Source of the DNA: Frigoribacterium sp. Leaf263
Lineage (GTDB): Bacteria > Actinomycetota > Actinomycetes > Actinomycetales > Microbacteriaceae
DNA length: 64,000 bases
Reading direction: 5' to 3'
Assembly: GCF_001422285.1 (NCBI RefSeq)
Contig: NZ_LMMO01000001.1
Location: forward strand, 1 to 64,000
Shown here: positions 34,313 through 42,848 of the stretch, one piece after another
Numbering within the stretch: position 1 is the stretch's first letter
Layout: every line of letters starts with the position of its first letter
The notes under the pieces: generated by a model
Seen by the model: the letters and a program-made list of their open reading frames with translations, nothing else
Databases searched by the model: none
What the model was told of the DNA's origin: nothing
Program-made: the position numbers and the translations under genes

Positions 34313-35713
34313 TCAGTCCCGGCCCGCCGCGGACGGCCCCGAGGAGGCGCGGGTCGCGTCGACCCCGTCCGTCGCCGGAGCCTCGGCCAGGTAGTCGGCG
34401 TCCTCCTGGACGTTCGAGTCGCGCCCGAGCGCCAGCCCCACGAGGGTCAGCACGACGGCCACGGTCAGGTAGACGGCGACCCCGAGCCCGCTCCCCGTCT
34501 CCTCGAAGATGATGGTGAACATCAGCGGGGCGATGGCTCCGCCGAAGACGCCGGCGATCGTGTAGGCGAGCGAGCTGCCCGTCGAGCGGAGCCGCGGCGA
34601 GAACTGCTCGACGATGAACGCGGCCTGCGGCCCGTACATGAACGAGTGGAAGACGAGGGCCAGCACGATGCCGATCGTCAGGACGACGGTCGACGAGCCG
34701 TCGGTGATCGCGAAGAACACGTAGGCCCAGACCGCGGCTCCCACGGCGGCGACCGCGTAGAGCAGTCGACGGTTGATGCGGTCGGACAGCGCGCCCGCGA
34801 GCGGGATGCACGCGAGCTGGAAGGCCGAGCCGATGAGCACGGCGACCAGGACCTGACTGCGCTCGAGTCCGAGGGTGACGGTGCCGTAGGTCAGCGTGAA
34901 GACGGTGAAGAGGGCGTAGGTGACGTCGGGTCCGATGCGGCTGAGGATGGCCGCGATCAGCGGCCGCAACTGCGTGGTGAACACCTCGCGGACGGGCGCC
35001 GCCGGAGCATCGCCGCGCGCTTCGAGAGCCTGGAAGACGGGGGTGTCCTCGAGCTTCAGGCGGATCCAGAGGCCGAAGCCGACCAGCACGGCCGAGGCGA
35101 GGAACGCCACGCGCCAGCCCCAGTCCAGGAAGGCCTCCTCGGTGAGCACGGCCGTGAGCACCGCGAGAGCGCCGTTGGCGAGCAGGTTGCCGGCCGGGGG
35201 ACCGACCTGGGCGGCGGACGACCAGAAGCCGCGCCTCCTCGGGTCTCCGAACTCGCTCGACAGCAGCACCGCGCCGCCCCACTCGCCGCCCACGCCGACG
35301 CCCTGCGCGAAGCGCAGCAGCACGAGGAGGATGGGTGCCGCGAGGCCGATGGTCGCGTAGCTCGGCAGCAGTCCGATGAGGAACGTCGCGAGGCCGATGA
35401 TCAGCAGCGTCGTGACGAGCACGGGCTTCCGACCGATCTTGTCGCCGAGGCGCCCGAACACGAACCCGCCGACGGGCCGCGAGACGTAGCCGACGGCGTA
35501 CGTCGAGAAGGCGAGGATCGTCGCCGTGTAGGGGTCGCTCGCCGGGAAGAACACGACGGGGAACACGACGGCCGACGCCGCCGAGTACACGGCGAAGTCG
35601 TACCACTCGAGCGAGGTGCCGGTGAGCGAGGCCGTGAACGCCTTCGCGAGCGATCGGCGACTGGCCGGAGCGTCGTCGACCAGGGGGTCCGGCGTCTGTG
35701 GATCGGTGGTCAT
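34313..35713 (-). CDS. MFS transporter, metabolite:proton symporter (MHS) family
   Basis: 466 residues, 12 membrane segments. The N-terminus reads KAFTASLTGTSLEWYDFAVYS, the MHS hallmark, then VGYVSRPVGGFVFGRLGDKIGRKPVL and RFAQGVGVGGEWGGAVLL. MHS carriers import organic acids such as citrate, shikimate, alpha-ketoglutarate or betaines. The frame stays open far upstream, but ATG 35713 gives the standard length. The C-terminal tail contains the 14-base word (read TRASS). Neighbouring nitrilase and DUF2848 genes suggest an amide or carboxylate substrate. Confidence 0.9.
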   Translation of the reverse strand: MTTDPQTPDPLVDDAPASRRSLAKAFTASLTGTSLEWYDFAVYSAASAVVFPVVFFPASDPYTATILAFSTYAVGYVSRPVGGFVFGRLGDKIGRKPVLVTTLLIIGLATFLIGLLPSYATIGLAAPILLVLLRFAQGVGVGGEWGGAVLLSSEFGDPRRRGFWSSAAQVGPPAGNLLANGALAVLTAVLTEEAFLDWGWRVAFLASAVLVGFGLWIRLKLEDTPVFQALEARGDAPAAPVREVFTTQLRPLIAAILSRIGPDVTYALFTVFTLTYGTVTLGLERSQVLVAVLIGSAFQLACIPLAGALSDRINRRLLYAVAAVGAAVWAYVFFAITDGSSTVVLTIGIVLALVFHSFMYGPQAAFIVEQFSPRLRSTGSSLAYTIAGVFGGAIAPLMFTIIFEETGSGLGVAVYLTVAVVLTLVGLALGRDSNVQEDADYLAEAPATDGVDATRASSGPSAAGRD

Positions 35714-35773
35714 GGGCTGTCCTATCGAGTTCGGTGGGGATCGGTCGGAGGGTGGTGCCACGGCGATACCGTG

Positions 35774-35781
35774 TGTATACA
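35774..35781 (+). promoter_or_regulatory. Second TGTATAC site before DUF2848 gene
   Basis: TGTATACA in a divergent spacer between the MFS gene and the DUF2848 gene. TATACA (35776-35781) is also a plausible -10 for the plus-strand gene. Same 7-base core as at 33605-33611. Confidence 0.45.
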
Positions 35782-35875
35782 GTAGGTGTACGACAAGCCG
35801 GACGACAGGGCCGAGCGTCGACCCGGCACATCTTTTACCGGACCGAAACACACGACCGCCTTCTGAGGGAGACCC

Positions 35876-36559
35876 ATGAGCACGCTCCACTTCACCTTGC
35901 CCGACGGCTCGACCGAGACCGTCGAGGTCACGCGCCTCCTGAACGCCGGATACGCCGGTCGCGAGCAGGACGAGGTGCAGGCGCACATCGCCGAGCTCGC
36001 CGAGCTGGGCGTGCCCGGCCCGACGACCACGCCGGCGCTGTACCCGGTCTCGCCCTACCTCGCCTCGCAGGCGACCGCCGTCGACGTGCAGCACGAGCGC
36101 ACCAGCGGCGAGGCCGAGTGGGCTCTCGTCATCACCGGCTCGGGCGTGCTGCTCACCGTCGCGTGCGACCACACCGATCGCGCGCTCGAGGTGCACGGCG
36201 TCGCGTGGAGCAAGAACGCCAGCCCCGACGTGCTCGGCACCCGCGCCTGGCGCCTCGACGACGTCCGCGACCACCTCGACGACATCACCCTGCGCGGGTA
36301 CGTCGGCGAGGGCGACGCCCGCCGGCTCATCCAGGACTCGACCCTCGGCGCGCTGCTGACCCCCGACTACTGGCTCGACGTGCTCGCCGAGCGCGACCTC
36401 GCCACGCCCGGCACCGTGCTCATCTCGGGCACCGTCGCCATGCTCCCGGGCGTCGACCAGTTCGCCGACTCGTGGTCCGTCGAGATGCACGACCCGGCCA
36501 CCGGCGACACCCTCGAGGCGGCGTACCGCGTCGTCCCGATGCCCGCGCCGATCGGCTGA
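35876..36559 (+). CDS. DUF2848 family protein
   Basis: 227 residues covering the whole DUF2848 domain: NAGYAGREQDEVQAHIAELAELGVPGP, LYPVSPYLASQ, ALVITGSGVLLTVACDHTDRALE, WSKNASPDVLGTRAWRLDDV, LRGYVGEG. The pattern resembles the fumarylacetoacetate-hydrolase-like fold, so a hydrolase or isomerase role is possible, but the family has no settled function. Divergent from the MHS transporter and probably under the same GntR protein. GAGGGAGACCC precedes ATG 35876. Confidence 0.82.
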   Translation: MSTLHFTLPDGSTETVEVTRLLNAGYAGREQDEVQAHIAELAELGVPGPTTTPALYPVSPYLASQATAVDVQHERTSGEAEWALVITGSGVLLTVACDHTDRALEVHGVAWSKNASPDVLGTRAWRLDDVRDHLDDITLRGYVGEGDARRLIQDSTLGALLTPDYWLDVLAERDLATPGTVLISGTVAMLPGVDQFADSWSVEMHDPATGDTLEAAYRVVPMPAPIG

Positions 36560-36600
36560 GCCGACCCGCACCTCCTCGGCCCCGGGCCCGGCCCGTCGAC

Positions 36601-36636
36601 CCCGGCCCGGTGCCCGGGCCCAGACCCCGGGCCGGG
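36601..36636. terminator. Hairpin between convergent DUF2848 and xanthine dehydrogenase genes
   Basis: 10-base perfect arms CCCGGCCCGG (36601-36610) and CCGGGCCGGG (36627-36636), 16-base loop, in a very GC-rich spacer between two converging genes. Suits a two-way terminator. Confidence 0.65.
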
Positions 36637-36671
36637 TGCGGTCGTCAGCGGGCCCGGGCTCGTGCCGCCCC

Positions 36672-39497
36672 TCAGCGGGCGAGGCGCCAGAGGCGGTCGC
36701 GCGACATCGGCAGCTCGTGCGGACGCACGCCCAGGGCGTCGCGGATCGCGTTCGCCAGCGCCGGGGCGACGGGGTTGTACGGCGCCTCGCTCATGCTCTT
36801 CGCGCCGAGCGGCCCCAGCTCGTCGTGGGTCTCCGCGAACAGGACCTCCGTCTCGGGGACGTCCGAGAACTTCGGCAGCCGGTAGTTGCGCAGCGCCGTC
36901 GTGAGCACGCGGCCCTCGCCGTCGAGCATCATCTCCTCGTAGAGGGCGGTGCCGATCGCCTGGGCCGTGCCGCCCTCGATCTGCCCGCGCAGCTGCTCGG
37001 GGTTCAGCACGGTGCCGGCGTCGGCCGCCTGGATCGAGCGCAGCATGCGCACCTCGCCGGTGGACCGGTCGACGGCCACCCGGAACGCGTGCACGTTGAA
37101 CGCGACCGAGCGCGGGGTGCCGTCGTGACTGCCGTCGGCCACGAGGGGCCCGTCGGCGAGCAGCTCGTCGACCGTCACCAGCCGGGACGAGGGCGGACCA
37201 GCCGAGGAGGCGCGGGTCACGACGACCCCGCCCGGCACCACCTCAGGTGCGGCGCCCCCGTCGACGACGTCCGCCGCGCCTCCTGAGAGGGCCAGCGCCC
37301 GATCGACGAGAGCGGCTCGCAGCTTGTGCGCCGCGGCCCAGAGGGCCTTGCCCGCGACGACGACGCCGGCCGAGCCGAAGGCGCCGGAGTCGTAGCGGGC
37401 CACGTCGGTGTCCGACTGGCGGATCGAGACCCGGTCGGGAGTCGTGCCGAGGGCGGTGGCGACGAGCTGAGCGTGCACGGTCGTCGTGCCGTTGCCGAAT
37501 TCCGCGGTGCCGACGCCGATGTCGTAGCCGCCGTCGGGTCGCAGCTCGACCGTGGTGTCGGCGAAGTGCCCGCGCGGCGGCATCGTGGCGATCATCGCGA
37601 GGGCCATGCCGGTGCCGGTCGACCAGGTGGGGCCCACGGGGGCGGGCTCCGGGTCCGGGCCGGCCAGCGCCTCCTCGACGAGATCGAGGCACTGGTCGAG
37701 GCCGTAGCTGCCCCAGATGAGGTCGGTCTCCTCGTCGGGGTCGGTGACGACCATCGCATCGCCGGGCACGACGACGTTCTTCCGGCGCAGCTCGAAGGGG
37801 TCGATGCCGAGCCGGATCGCCAGCTCGTCCATCGCCGACTCGATGGCGAAGATCACCTGCCCGAGGCCGTACCCGCGGAACGCGCCCGACGGCAGGTTGT
37901 TCGTGTAGACCGATTCGGCGTCGACCCGCTTCGACGCGCAGCGGTAGACCGCGATCGACTCGTGCACCGAGTGGTACATGACGCCGACGCCGTGGTTGCC
38001 GTAGGCGCCGGTGTCCATCAGCTGGTCGACGTGCAGGGCGGTGAGCGTGCCGTCCGCGTCGGCGCCGAGTCGGACGCGCACGCGCATCGGGTGCCGGGTC
38101 GGGGCGATGGTGAACTCGTCGTCGCGGGTGAACTCGTACTGCACGGGGCGGCCGGTGGCCAGCACGGCGAGCGTGACGAGGTCTTCGGTGAGGAGCTCCT
38201 GCTTGCCGCCGAAGCCGCCGCCGACGCGTTTCGTGAAGACCCGGACCCGGTCTTCGGGCAGTCCGAAGACGTGGGCGATCTCGTCGCGCACGAGGAACGG
38301 GACCTGACTCGAGGTGCGGAGGACCAGCCGCCCGTCGTCGTCGAGCCAGCCGCGGGTGGCGTGAGTCTCGAGCGAGCCGTGACTGACGCGCTGCGTCGTC
38401 CAGGTGCCCTCGACCGTGGCGGCGGCCGCGGCCAGGGCCGCCTCGACGTCGCCGGTCTCGCCGTGCATGGCCGCGACGGTGTTGCGCTCGGGGAACGCGA
38501 TGCGCGAGACCTCGCTGGTCTTCTCGCCGTGCAGCAGTGGGGCTCCGGGGCGCCGCGCCTCCTCGGGGTCGAAGACCGCGGGCAGCACCTCGTACTCGAC
38601 GACGATCGCGTCGCGGGCGAGCTCGGCCTGCCGCCGCGACTCGGCGACGACCGCGGCCACCCGCTGGCCGCGGAACCGCAGCACGGGGTCGATCACGAGG
38701 CCGTCGTCGGGGTCGTCCTCGCGGTCCTCGTGGCGGCCGGTCGAGAACAGGGTGGAGGGGGAGTCGTGGTGGGTGAGCACCGCATGCACGCCGGGCAGGG
38801 CCAGGGCCGCGGTCGTGTCGATGCGCACGATGCGCGCGTGCGGGTGCGGGCTGCCGAGCACCGCGATGTGCAGCAGCGTCGTCGGGGCGGGGGAGTCGAG
38901 CGTGAACTCCTCGCGCCCGGTCACGACCCTCAGGCCGGCCGGCGCCTTGACCGAGCGCCCCGCCGCCTGTCCGACGGCCGGCGACACCGTGTTGTCGACG
39001 CCGCAGACGGCGTCGCGGATCGCCCGGTACCCGGTGCACCGGCAGATGTTCCCCTTGAGGAGGCGCGGGAGGTCGTCCCGATCGGCCTCCGTGAACGTCG
39101 AGGCCGTCACGACCATGCCGGCCGTGCAGAAGCCGCACTGGAACCCGGCCGCGTCGACGAAGGCCTGCTGCATCGGATGCGGGGCCTCGGGGGTGCCGAG
39201 CCCGGCGGCCGTGGTGACGCGGCGGCCGTCGAGTCGATGGGCGGGGTAGACGCACGAGTGCACCGGATCGTCGTCGACGAGGACCGAGCAGGCGCCGCAG
39301 TCTCCCGCGTCGCAGCCCTTCTTGACGCTGTGCACTCCGGCGTCGCGGAGGACGGTGCGTAGCACCTGCCCCGCGGCGACCGGGGCGTCGATCGACTCGC
39401 CGTCGACCTCGAACACGACGCGTCGACCGTTGTTCGTGATGCCCTGCGTCCCCGTCGAGCCGTGGCGGCGCCGTGCGCCCTCGTCGTGCGTGCTCAC
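36672..39497 (-). CDS. Xanthine dehydrogenase, fused [2Fe-2S] and molybdopterin subunit
   Basis: 941 residues. An N-terminal plant-ferredoxin-type cluster (Cys62, 67, 70, 82) and a helical second cluster (Cys121, 124, 152, 154; CGFCTAGMV, ICRCTGYRAI) are joined directly to the molybdenum-binding domain (TKRVGGGFGGKQELL, SGAFRGYGLGQVIFAIE, LGAKSMSEAP with the catalytic-glutamate position). It hydroxylates purines, hypoxanthine to xanthine to urate. The join of small and large subunits, with a separate FAD subunit, differs from the three-gene XdhABC form. GTG 39497 overlaps the stop of the FAD gene. The 14-base word lies inside (read TRASS), in a probable loop. Confidence 0.9.
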   Translation of the reverse strand: MSTHDEGARRRHGSTGTQGITNNGRRVVFEVDGESIDAPVAAGQVLRTVLRDAGVHSVKKGCDAGDCGACSVLVDDDPVHSCVYPAHRLDGRRVTTAAGLGTPEAPHPMQQAFVDAAGFQCGFCTAGMVVTASTFTEADRDDLPRLLKGNICRCTGYRAIRDAVCGVDNTVSPAVGQAAGRSVKAPAGLRVVTGREEFTLDSPAPTTLLHIAVLGSPHPHARIVRIDTTAALALPGVHAVLTHHDSPSTLFSTGRHEDREDDPDDGLVIDPVLRFRGQRVAAVVAESRRQAELARDAIVVEYEVLPAVFDPEEARRPGAPLLHGEKTSEVSRIAFPERNTVAAMHGETGDVEAALAAAAATVEGTWTTQRVSHGSLETHATRGWLDDDGRLVLRTSSQVPFLVRDEIAHVFGLPEDRVRVFTKRVGGGFGGKQELLTEDLVTLAVLATGRPVQYEFTRDDEFTIAPTRHPMRVRVRLGADADGTLTALHVDQLMDTGAYGNHGVGVMYHSVHESIAVYRCASKRVDAESVYTNNLPSGAFRGYGLGQVIFAIESAMDELAIRLGIDPFELRRKNVVVPGDAMVVTDPDEETDLIWGSYGLDQCLDLVEEALAGPDPEPAPVGPTWSTGTGMALAMIATMPPRGHFADTTVELRPDGGYDIGVGTAEFGNGTTTVHAQLVATALGTTPDRVSIRQSDTDVARYDSGAFGSAGVVVAGKALWAAAHKLRAALVDRALALSGGAADVVDGGAAPEVVPGGVVVTRASSAGPPSSRLVTVDELLADGPLVADGSHDGTPRSVAFNVHAFRVAVDRSTGEVRMLRSIQAADAGTVLNPEQLRGQIEGGTAQAIGTALYEEMMLDGEGRVLTTALRNYRLPKFSDVPETEVLFAETHDELGPLGAKSMSEAPYNPVAPALANAIRDALGVRPHELPMSRDRLWRLAR

Positions 39498-40303
39498 CAG
39501 GAGCCCCCCAGTTCTCGTCGGATCTCCTCGGCGAACCCGCCGCTCGTCGCGCGCCGCCAGTCGGGGGCGCCGTGCGGGTCGTCGTACCACTCGTCGACGC
39601 GGCTCATCGCGTCGGACAGCGCCCTCGCGCCCGGCACCTCGTCGAAGCGCAGCTGCACGGGGCGGACCGTGCCGGCCGTGACGGTCACGACGAACTCGCC
39701 CGACGCGGCGAGCCGCCCGGTGACGAGCGTGCCCGACCGGCCCAGCGGGCTGAGCGCGATGCGGCGGAAGGCCGTCCGCGACTCGAGCGACGCCGCGGGG
39801 ACCTCGAGCGCCCGGAGCACCTCGCCGGGAGCGAGCGCCGACTCGCGGACGCCCGTGACGAACTCGGCGACCGCCGTGCGGCGTTCGCCGCCGTCGGTCG
39901 TCCAGACGACGGCCGTCGCGTCGAGGGTCGCCATGAGCGAGGTCATCGCGCCGGCGGGCAGGCCCAGGGCGACGTTGCCCCCGACCGTGGCGACGTTCCA
40001 GATCTTGAACGAGGCCAGCAGGCTCTCGGCGCACTGACGGACGAGCGGCAGGGCCGACCACCCGGGGCGGGGCGCCAGCCCGGTCAGCTCGGCGATCGTG
40101 CACGTCGCGCCGACGGTCAGCCCGTCGGCGGTCTCGCCGCACGGCGACCAGCCGAGCGAGGTGAGGTCGACGAGCCCCGTCAACCCGGGCTGCGCCTCGG
40201 AGTACAGCCACGTGCCGCCGCCGAGCGGCCGCTCGCCCGGAGCGAAGACGAGCTCGTCGCGGGTCGAGGGGGTGCGGACGTCCGCCACCGTCACCAGGTC
40301 CAT
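39494..40303 (-). CDS. Xanthine dehydrogenase FAD-binding subunit
   Basis: 269 residues: GGGTWLYSE (FAD pyrophosphate loop), LASFKIWNVATVGGNVALGLPAGAM, FVTGVRESALAPGEVLRALEVP. It passes electrons from the iron-sulfur clusters to NAD. The frame is open well upstream, but ATG 40303 (MDLVTVADVRTP) starts the domain and has GGGAGCATCGG before it. It is the first gene of the pair; its stop overlaps the start of the fused subunit (GTGA). Divergent from uraD with 57 bases between starts. Confidence 0.88.
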   Translation of the reverse strand: MDLVTVADVRTPSTRDELVFAPGERPLGGGTWLYSEAQPGLTGLVDLTSLGWSPCGETADGLTVGATCTIAELTGLAPRPGWSALPLVRQCAESLLASFKIWNVATVGGNVALGLPAGAMTSLMATLDATAVVWTTDGGERRTAVAEFVTGVRESALAPGEVLRALEVPAASLESRTAFRRIALSPLGRSGTLVTGRLAASGEFVVTVTAGTVRPVQLRFDEVPGARALSDAMSRVDEWYDDPHGAPDWRRATSGGFAEEIRRELGGSW

Positions 40304-40360
40304 CCGATGCTCCCGCCTGTGGTCGTCGGCGTGCAGCCAGTCGTGGATACAGTGTCGTCC

Positions 40361-40912
40361 ATGATCGACGTCTCCGAGAGCCAGCTGCGCGAGCACCTCG
40401 CGACCGCCCTGTCCGTGCAGCGCTGGGTCGACGACGTCGCCGCCGAGGCGCCCTTCGCCGACGTGTCCGACCTCGTGGCCGCCGCGGAGCGCGCCGGGGA
40501 GCGTCTGACCGACGCCGAGATCGACGAGGCGCTCGCGCACCACCCGCGCATCGGCGAGGCTCCCGACGGCGAGGGTGCGTCGCAGGACTTCAGCCGCCGC
40601 GAGCAGCAGGCGTCGCAGCTGACCGACGACCCCGCCGAGGTCAAGGCGCTCGCCGAGGGCAACGCCACGTACGAGGAGCGCTTCGACCGGGTGTTCGTCG
40701 TGCGGGCCGCCGGGCGCAGCAAGGCCGAGATCATCGCCGAGCTCGACCGTCGTCTGAAGCTCGACGACGAGTCCGAGAAGCAGGAGGCCGGCGCCCAGCT
40801 GGTCGAGATCGCCGTGCTGCGACTGCGGCAGACCTTCGGGCGCACCAGCGCCGAGACCGGCCGCTCGGCCGAGACCGCGTCGCCCCGCGAGCCCGAACCG
40901 CTCGGCGCATGA
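40361..40912 (+). CDS. uraD: OHCU decarboxylase
   Basis: 183 residues. 2-oxo-4-hydroxy-4-carboxy-5-ureidoimidazoline decarboxylase: ALSVQRWVDDVAAEAPFADVSDL, the catalytic histidine in ALAHHPRIGE (His61), then YEERFDRVFVVRAAGRSKAEII. It finishes urate breakdown to S-allantoin after uricase and HIU hydrolase. TACAGT (40348-40353) lies seven bases before ATG 40361, pointing to a leaderless message. A ~20-residue tail is extra. The next gene overlaps by four bases. Confidence 0.92.
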   Translation: MIDVSESQLREHLATALSVQRWVDDVAAEAPFADVSDLVAAAERAGERLTDAEIDEALAHHPRIGEAPDGEGASQDFSRREQQASQLTDDPAEVKALAEGNATYEERFDRVFVVRAAGRSKAEIIAELDRRLKLDDESEKQEAGAQLVEIAVLRLRQTFGRTSAETGRSAETASPREPEPLGA

Positions 40913-41235
40913 GCCACGTCACGACGCACGTGCTCGACGCCGCGCTCGGCCGACCGGCGGCCGGCGTGCCGGTCGTGCTGACCGACGAGTCGGGCGAGGT
41001 CATCGCCTCGGCCGTCACCGACGACGACGGCCGCGTCGGCGACCTCGGCCCCGACTCTCTGCCGGCGGGCGTGTACCGCCTGGTCTTCGACACCGCCGTC
41101 TACTTCGCGGCCGCCGATCGCCGCACCTTCTACCCGCGGGTGACGATCGACTTCGACCTCGTCGACGAGGGCGCTCACCACCACGTGCCCCTGCTGCTCA
41201 GCCCGTTCGCGTACTCGACGTACCGGGGCAGCTGA
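40909..41235 (+). CDS. uraH: 5-hydroxyisourate hydrolase (transthyretin-like)
   Basis: 108 residues ending in the family tetrapeptide YRGS. HVLDAALGRPAAGVPV and the YPRVTIDFDLVDEGAHHHVPLLLSPFAYSTY region supply the active-site His, Arg and Tyr. It hydrolyses HIU to OHCU between uricase and UraD. ATGA overlap with uraD. The 14-base word begins at the stop codon (41234-41247). Confidence 0.95.
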   Translation: MSHVTTHVLDAALGRPAAGVPVVLTDESGEVIASAVTDDDGRVGDLGPDSLPAGVYRLVFDTAVYFAAADRRTFYPRVTIDFDLVDEGAHHHVPLLLSPFAYSTYRGS

Positions 41236-41247
41236 CCCGCGCCTCCT
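41234..41247. repeat. 14-base dispersed word at the uraH stop codon
   Basis: GACCCGCGCCTCCT begins inside the TGA stop of uraH and runs into the spacer between convergent uraH and guanine deaminase genes. Confidence 0.8.
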
Positions 41248-41269
41248 GAGTCCGTCCGCCGACACCGGC

Positions 41270-41800
41270 CTAGTAGTCCGTCCGGTGGTCGTGAGCGAGC
41301 CAGGCGTCGAAGGGAGCCGGGGCGTTCTCGGGTCGGACGGCGTCGACGGGGAGGTCCCACGTCGCGCGGTCGCGGCCGAACAGCTCGTAGAACTCGAGGT
41401 CGTCGAAGCCGCCTCGTGCGGCGTCGTGCCGGTCGGCGGCGTAGACCACGCGGTCGACACGGGCCCACAGCGCCGCCGAGAGGCACAGCGGGCAGGGCTC
41501 GCACGAGGTGTACAGGGTCGCCCCGGCCAGCGAGAAGTCGCCGACCGCGGCGCAGGCCGCGCGGATCGCGACGACCTCGGCGTGCGCCGTCGGGTCGAGG
41601 TCGCGGGTGACCCGGTTCTGCCCCTCGGCGAGCACGACCCCGTCGCGCACGATGAGGGCCCCGAACGGGCCGCCGCCGTCGGCGACGTTCGCCACGGCGA
41701 GATCGATGGAGCGGGCGAGCCACTGGGCGTCGTCGGTGCCGGGCATGGCGCCTCCTGCGGGGGTGTCGGGTGCGGGTCGGGTGGGGGAGGCGGCGGTCAT
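41270..41800 (-). CDS. guaD: Guanine deaminase (cytidine-deaminase-fold)
   Basis: 176 residues. Zinc site: His73 and catalytic Glu75 in TAHAEVVAIR, Cys103 and Cys106 in EPCPLCLSA. GGGPFGALIVRDGVVLAEGQNRV precedes them, and the C-terminal FYELFGRDR region is typical of GuaD. It turns guanine into xanthine, feeding xanthine dehydrogenase. ATG 41800 overlaps the uricase stop by four bases; a shorter start at MPGTDDAQW is possible. The gene lies downstream of uricase in one operon. Confidence 0.85.
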   Translation of the reverse strand: MTAASPTRPAPDTPAGGAMPGTDDAQWLARSIDLAVANVADGGGPFGALIVRDGVVLAEGQNRVTRDLDPTAHAEVVAIRAACAAVGDFSLAGATLYTSCEPCPLCLSAALWARVDRVVYAADRHDAARGGFDDLEFYELFGRDRATWDLPVDAVRPENAPAPFDAWLAHDHRTDY

Positions 41801-42690
41801 GCGAGACCCGCGGAGGCGCGCCAGGCGTCGCCCGCGGGGGGCGCGTCGTCGCGGAGCAGCGTGGCCTCGATCAGACCGTAGGGCCGGTCGGCGGCCCAGA
41901 AGACCTCGTTCTGGTTCTCGAGACCGAACCGGTCGAGATCGTAGGCGAAGTGGTGCCGGTTCGGGGCGACGAGACGGATCTCGGCGATCGCGGGCACCGC
42001 CTCGAGCACGGCGCGGCCCATGTGCCAGAGGGTCTGCTGCAGGGCGAGCGACTGCAGGGTCGCGAAGTGGGCGACGAGCAGTCTCTTCACCTCGGCGTAG
42101 ACGCCCTCCCAGTCGACGTCGGTCGAGGTGAAGCGCCACTTCGCGTCGAGCGCCGTGGCCATGACGCGGTCGTGGGTCTCGGGCAGGGTGGTGAACTCGT
42201 CGCTGAGGAACCCCGCGAACTCCGAACCCGTCGACTTCAGCAGCACGAGGTCCTTCAGGCCGCCGATCACGTGCTCGCCGCTCGCGTCGACGGTGACCGC
42301 GGCCGTGCGGATCTCCTGCCCGGAACGCAGCCAGGTGTGGTCGTGCTCGACGCCGTCGACCACCGCACGCTGCCACGCGTACTCCTCGATCTCGATGCGA
42401 GCCCCTTCGACGGGGCCGACGTCGGTGACGAAGTGGCGCGCCAGGTCGAGGCCGAACCGCTCGATGGAGGTCACGCCGTGCGACTTGGCGAACGCGAAGG
42501 TCGTGTTCTTCTGGGTGTCGGTGGGGAGCACCGCCGACTGATCGCCCTCGAGGTACGCCGCCTCGAACGGACCCCGCAGCGCGGTGGTCACGTTGAGGTC
42601 GCGGATCTCGTGCCGGGGGCTGTCGCGCACGATGCGCACGAGCCGGGACTCCGCCTTGCCGTACTGATTGTCGCCGAGGATGATCGCCAT
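41797..42690 (-). CDS. pucL: Urate oxidase (uricase)
   Basis: 297 residues. ILGDNQYGKAESRLVRI provides the catalytic lysine (Lys12) and LPTDTQKNT the catalytic threonine (Thr57); RLVAPNRHHFAYDL carries the Asn and His that bind oxygen and urate. It oxidises urate to 5-hydroxyisourate. GAGGATCACCGC precedes ATG 42690. The upstream spacer carries repeated operator-like sequences (42701-42760). First gene of a uricase-guanine deaminase operon. Confidence 0.94.
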   Translation of the reverse strand: MAIILGDNQYGKAESRLVRIVRDSPRHEIRDLNVTTALRGPFEAAYLEGDQSAVLPTDTQKNTTFAFAKSHGVTSIERFGLDLARHFVTDVGPVEGARIEIEEYAWQRAVVDGVEHDHTWLRSGQEIRTAAVTVDASGEHVIGGLKDLVLLKSTGSEFAGFLSDEFTTLPETHDRVMATALDAKWRFTSTDVDWEGVYAEVKRLLVAHFATLQSLALQQTLWHMGRAVLEAVPAIAEIRLVAPNRHHFAYDLDRFGLENQNEVFWAADRPYGLIEATLLRDDAPPAGDAWRASAGLA

Positions 42691-42700
42691 GCGGTGATCC

Positions 42701-42760
42701 TCACACGGCCGTGTGAACGGCGTGTTTCACGATCGGCGGTTTGTGAACTGATTGTTTCAG
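42701..42760. promoter_or_regulatory. Operator cluster between uricase and formamidase genes
   Basis: A perfect 16-base palindrome TCACACGGCCGTGTGA (42701-42716) overlaps the first of two 18-base repeats with the form GTGAAC-N5-GTTTCA(C/G), at 42713-42730 and 42743-42760, exactly 30 bases apart (three helix turns). Half-sites of the same kind recur at 62247-62263 before the PucG-type gene. Probably the target of a purine- or urate-responsive regulator, which is not identified in this window. Confidence 0.65.
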
Positions 42761-42848
42761 AGGCGCCCTCGGGAGGGACGGCCTGCTGGGTAGGGTCGAG
42801 AGGGCCCCGGGGCGGACAGCCCCGATGCGCGAGATCGAGAGGCACCGC

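Noticed and set aside
34313-36571. Extended 752-codon form of the MFS gene
   Set aside because: The upstream 286 codons are antisense to DUF2848 and lack any domain; ATG 35713 gives the normal MHS transporter N-terminus.
36672-40211. Extended form of the xanthine dehydrogenase frame beyond 39497
   Set aside because: The extra N-terminal part is antisense-like Arg-rich sequence overlapping the FAD subunit; the ferredoxin domain starts just after GTG 39497.
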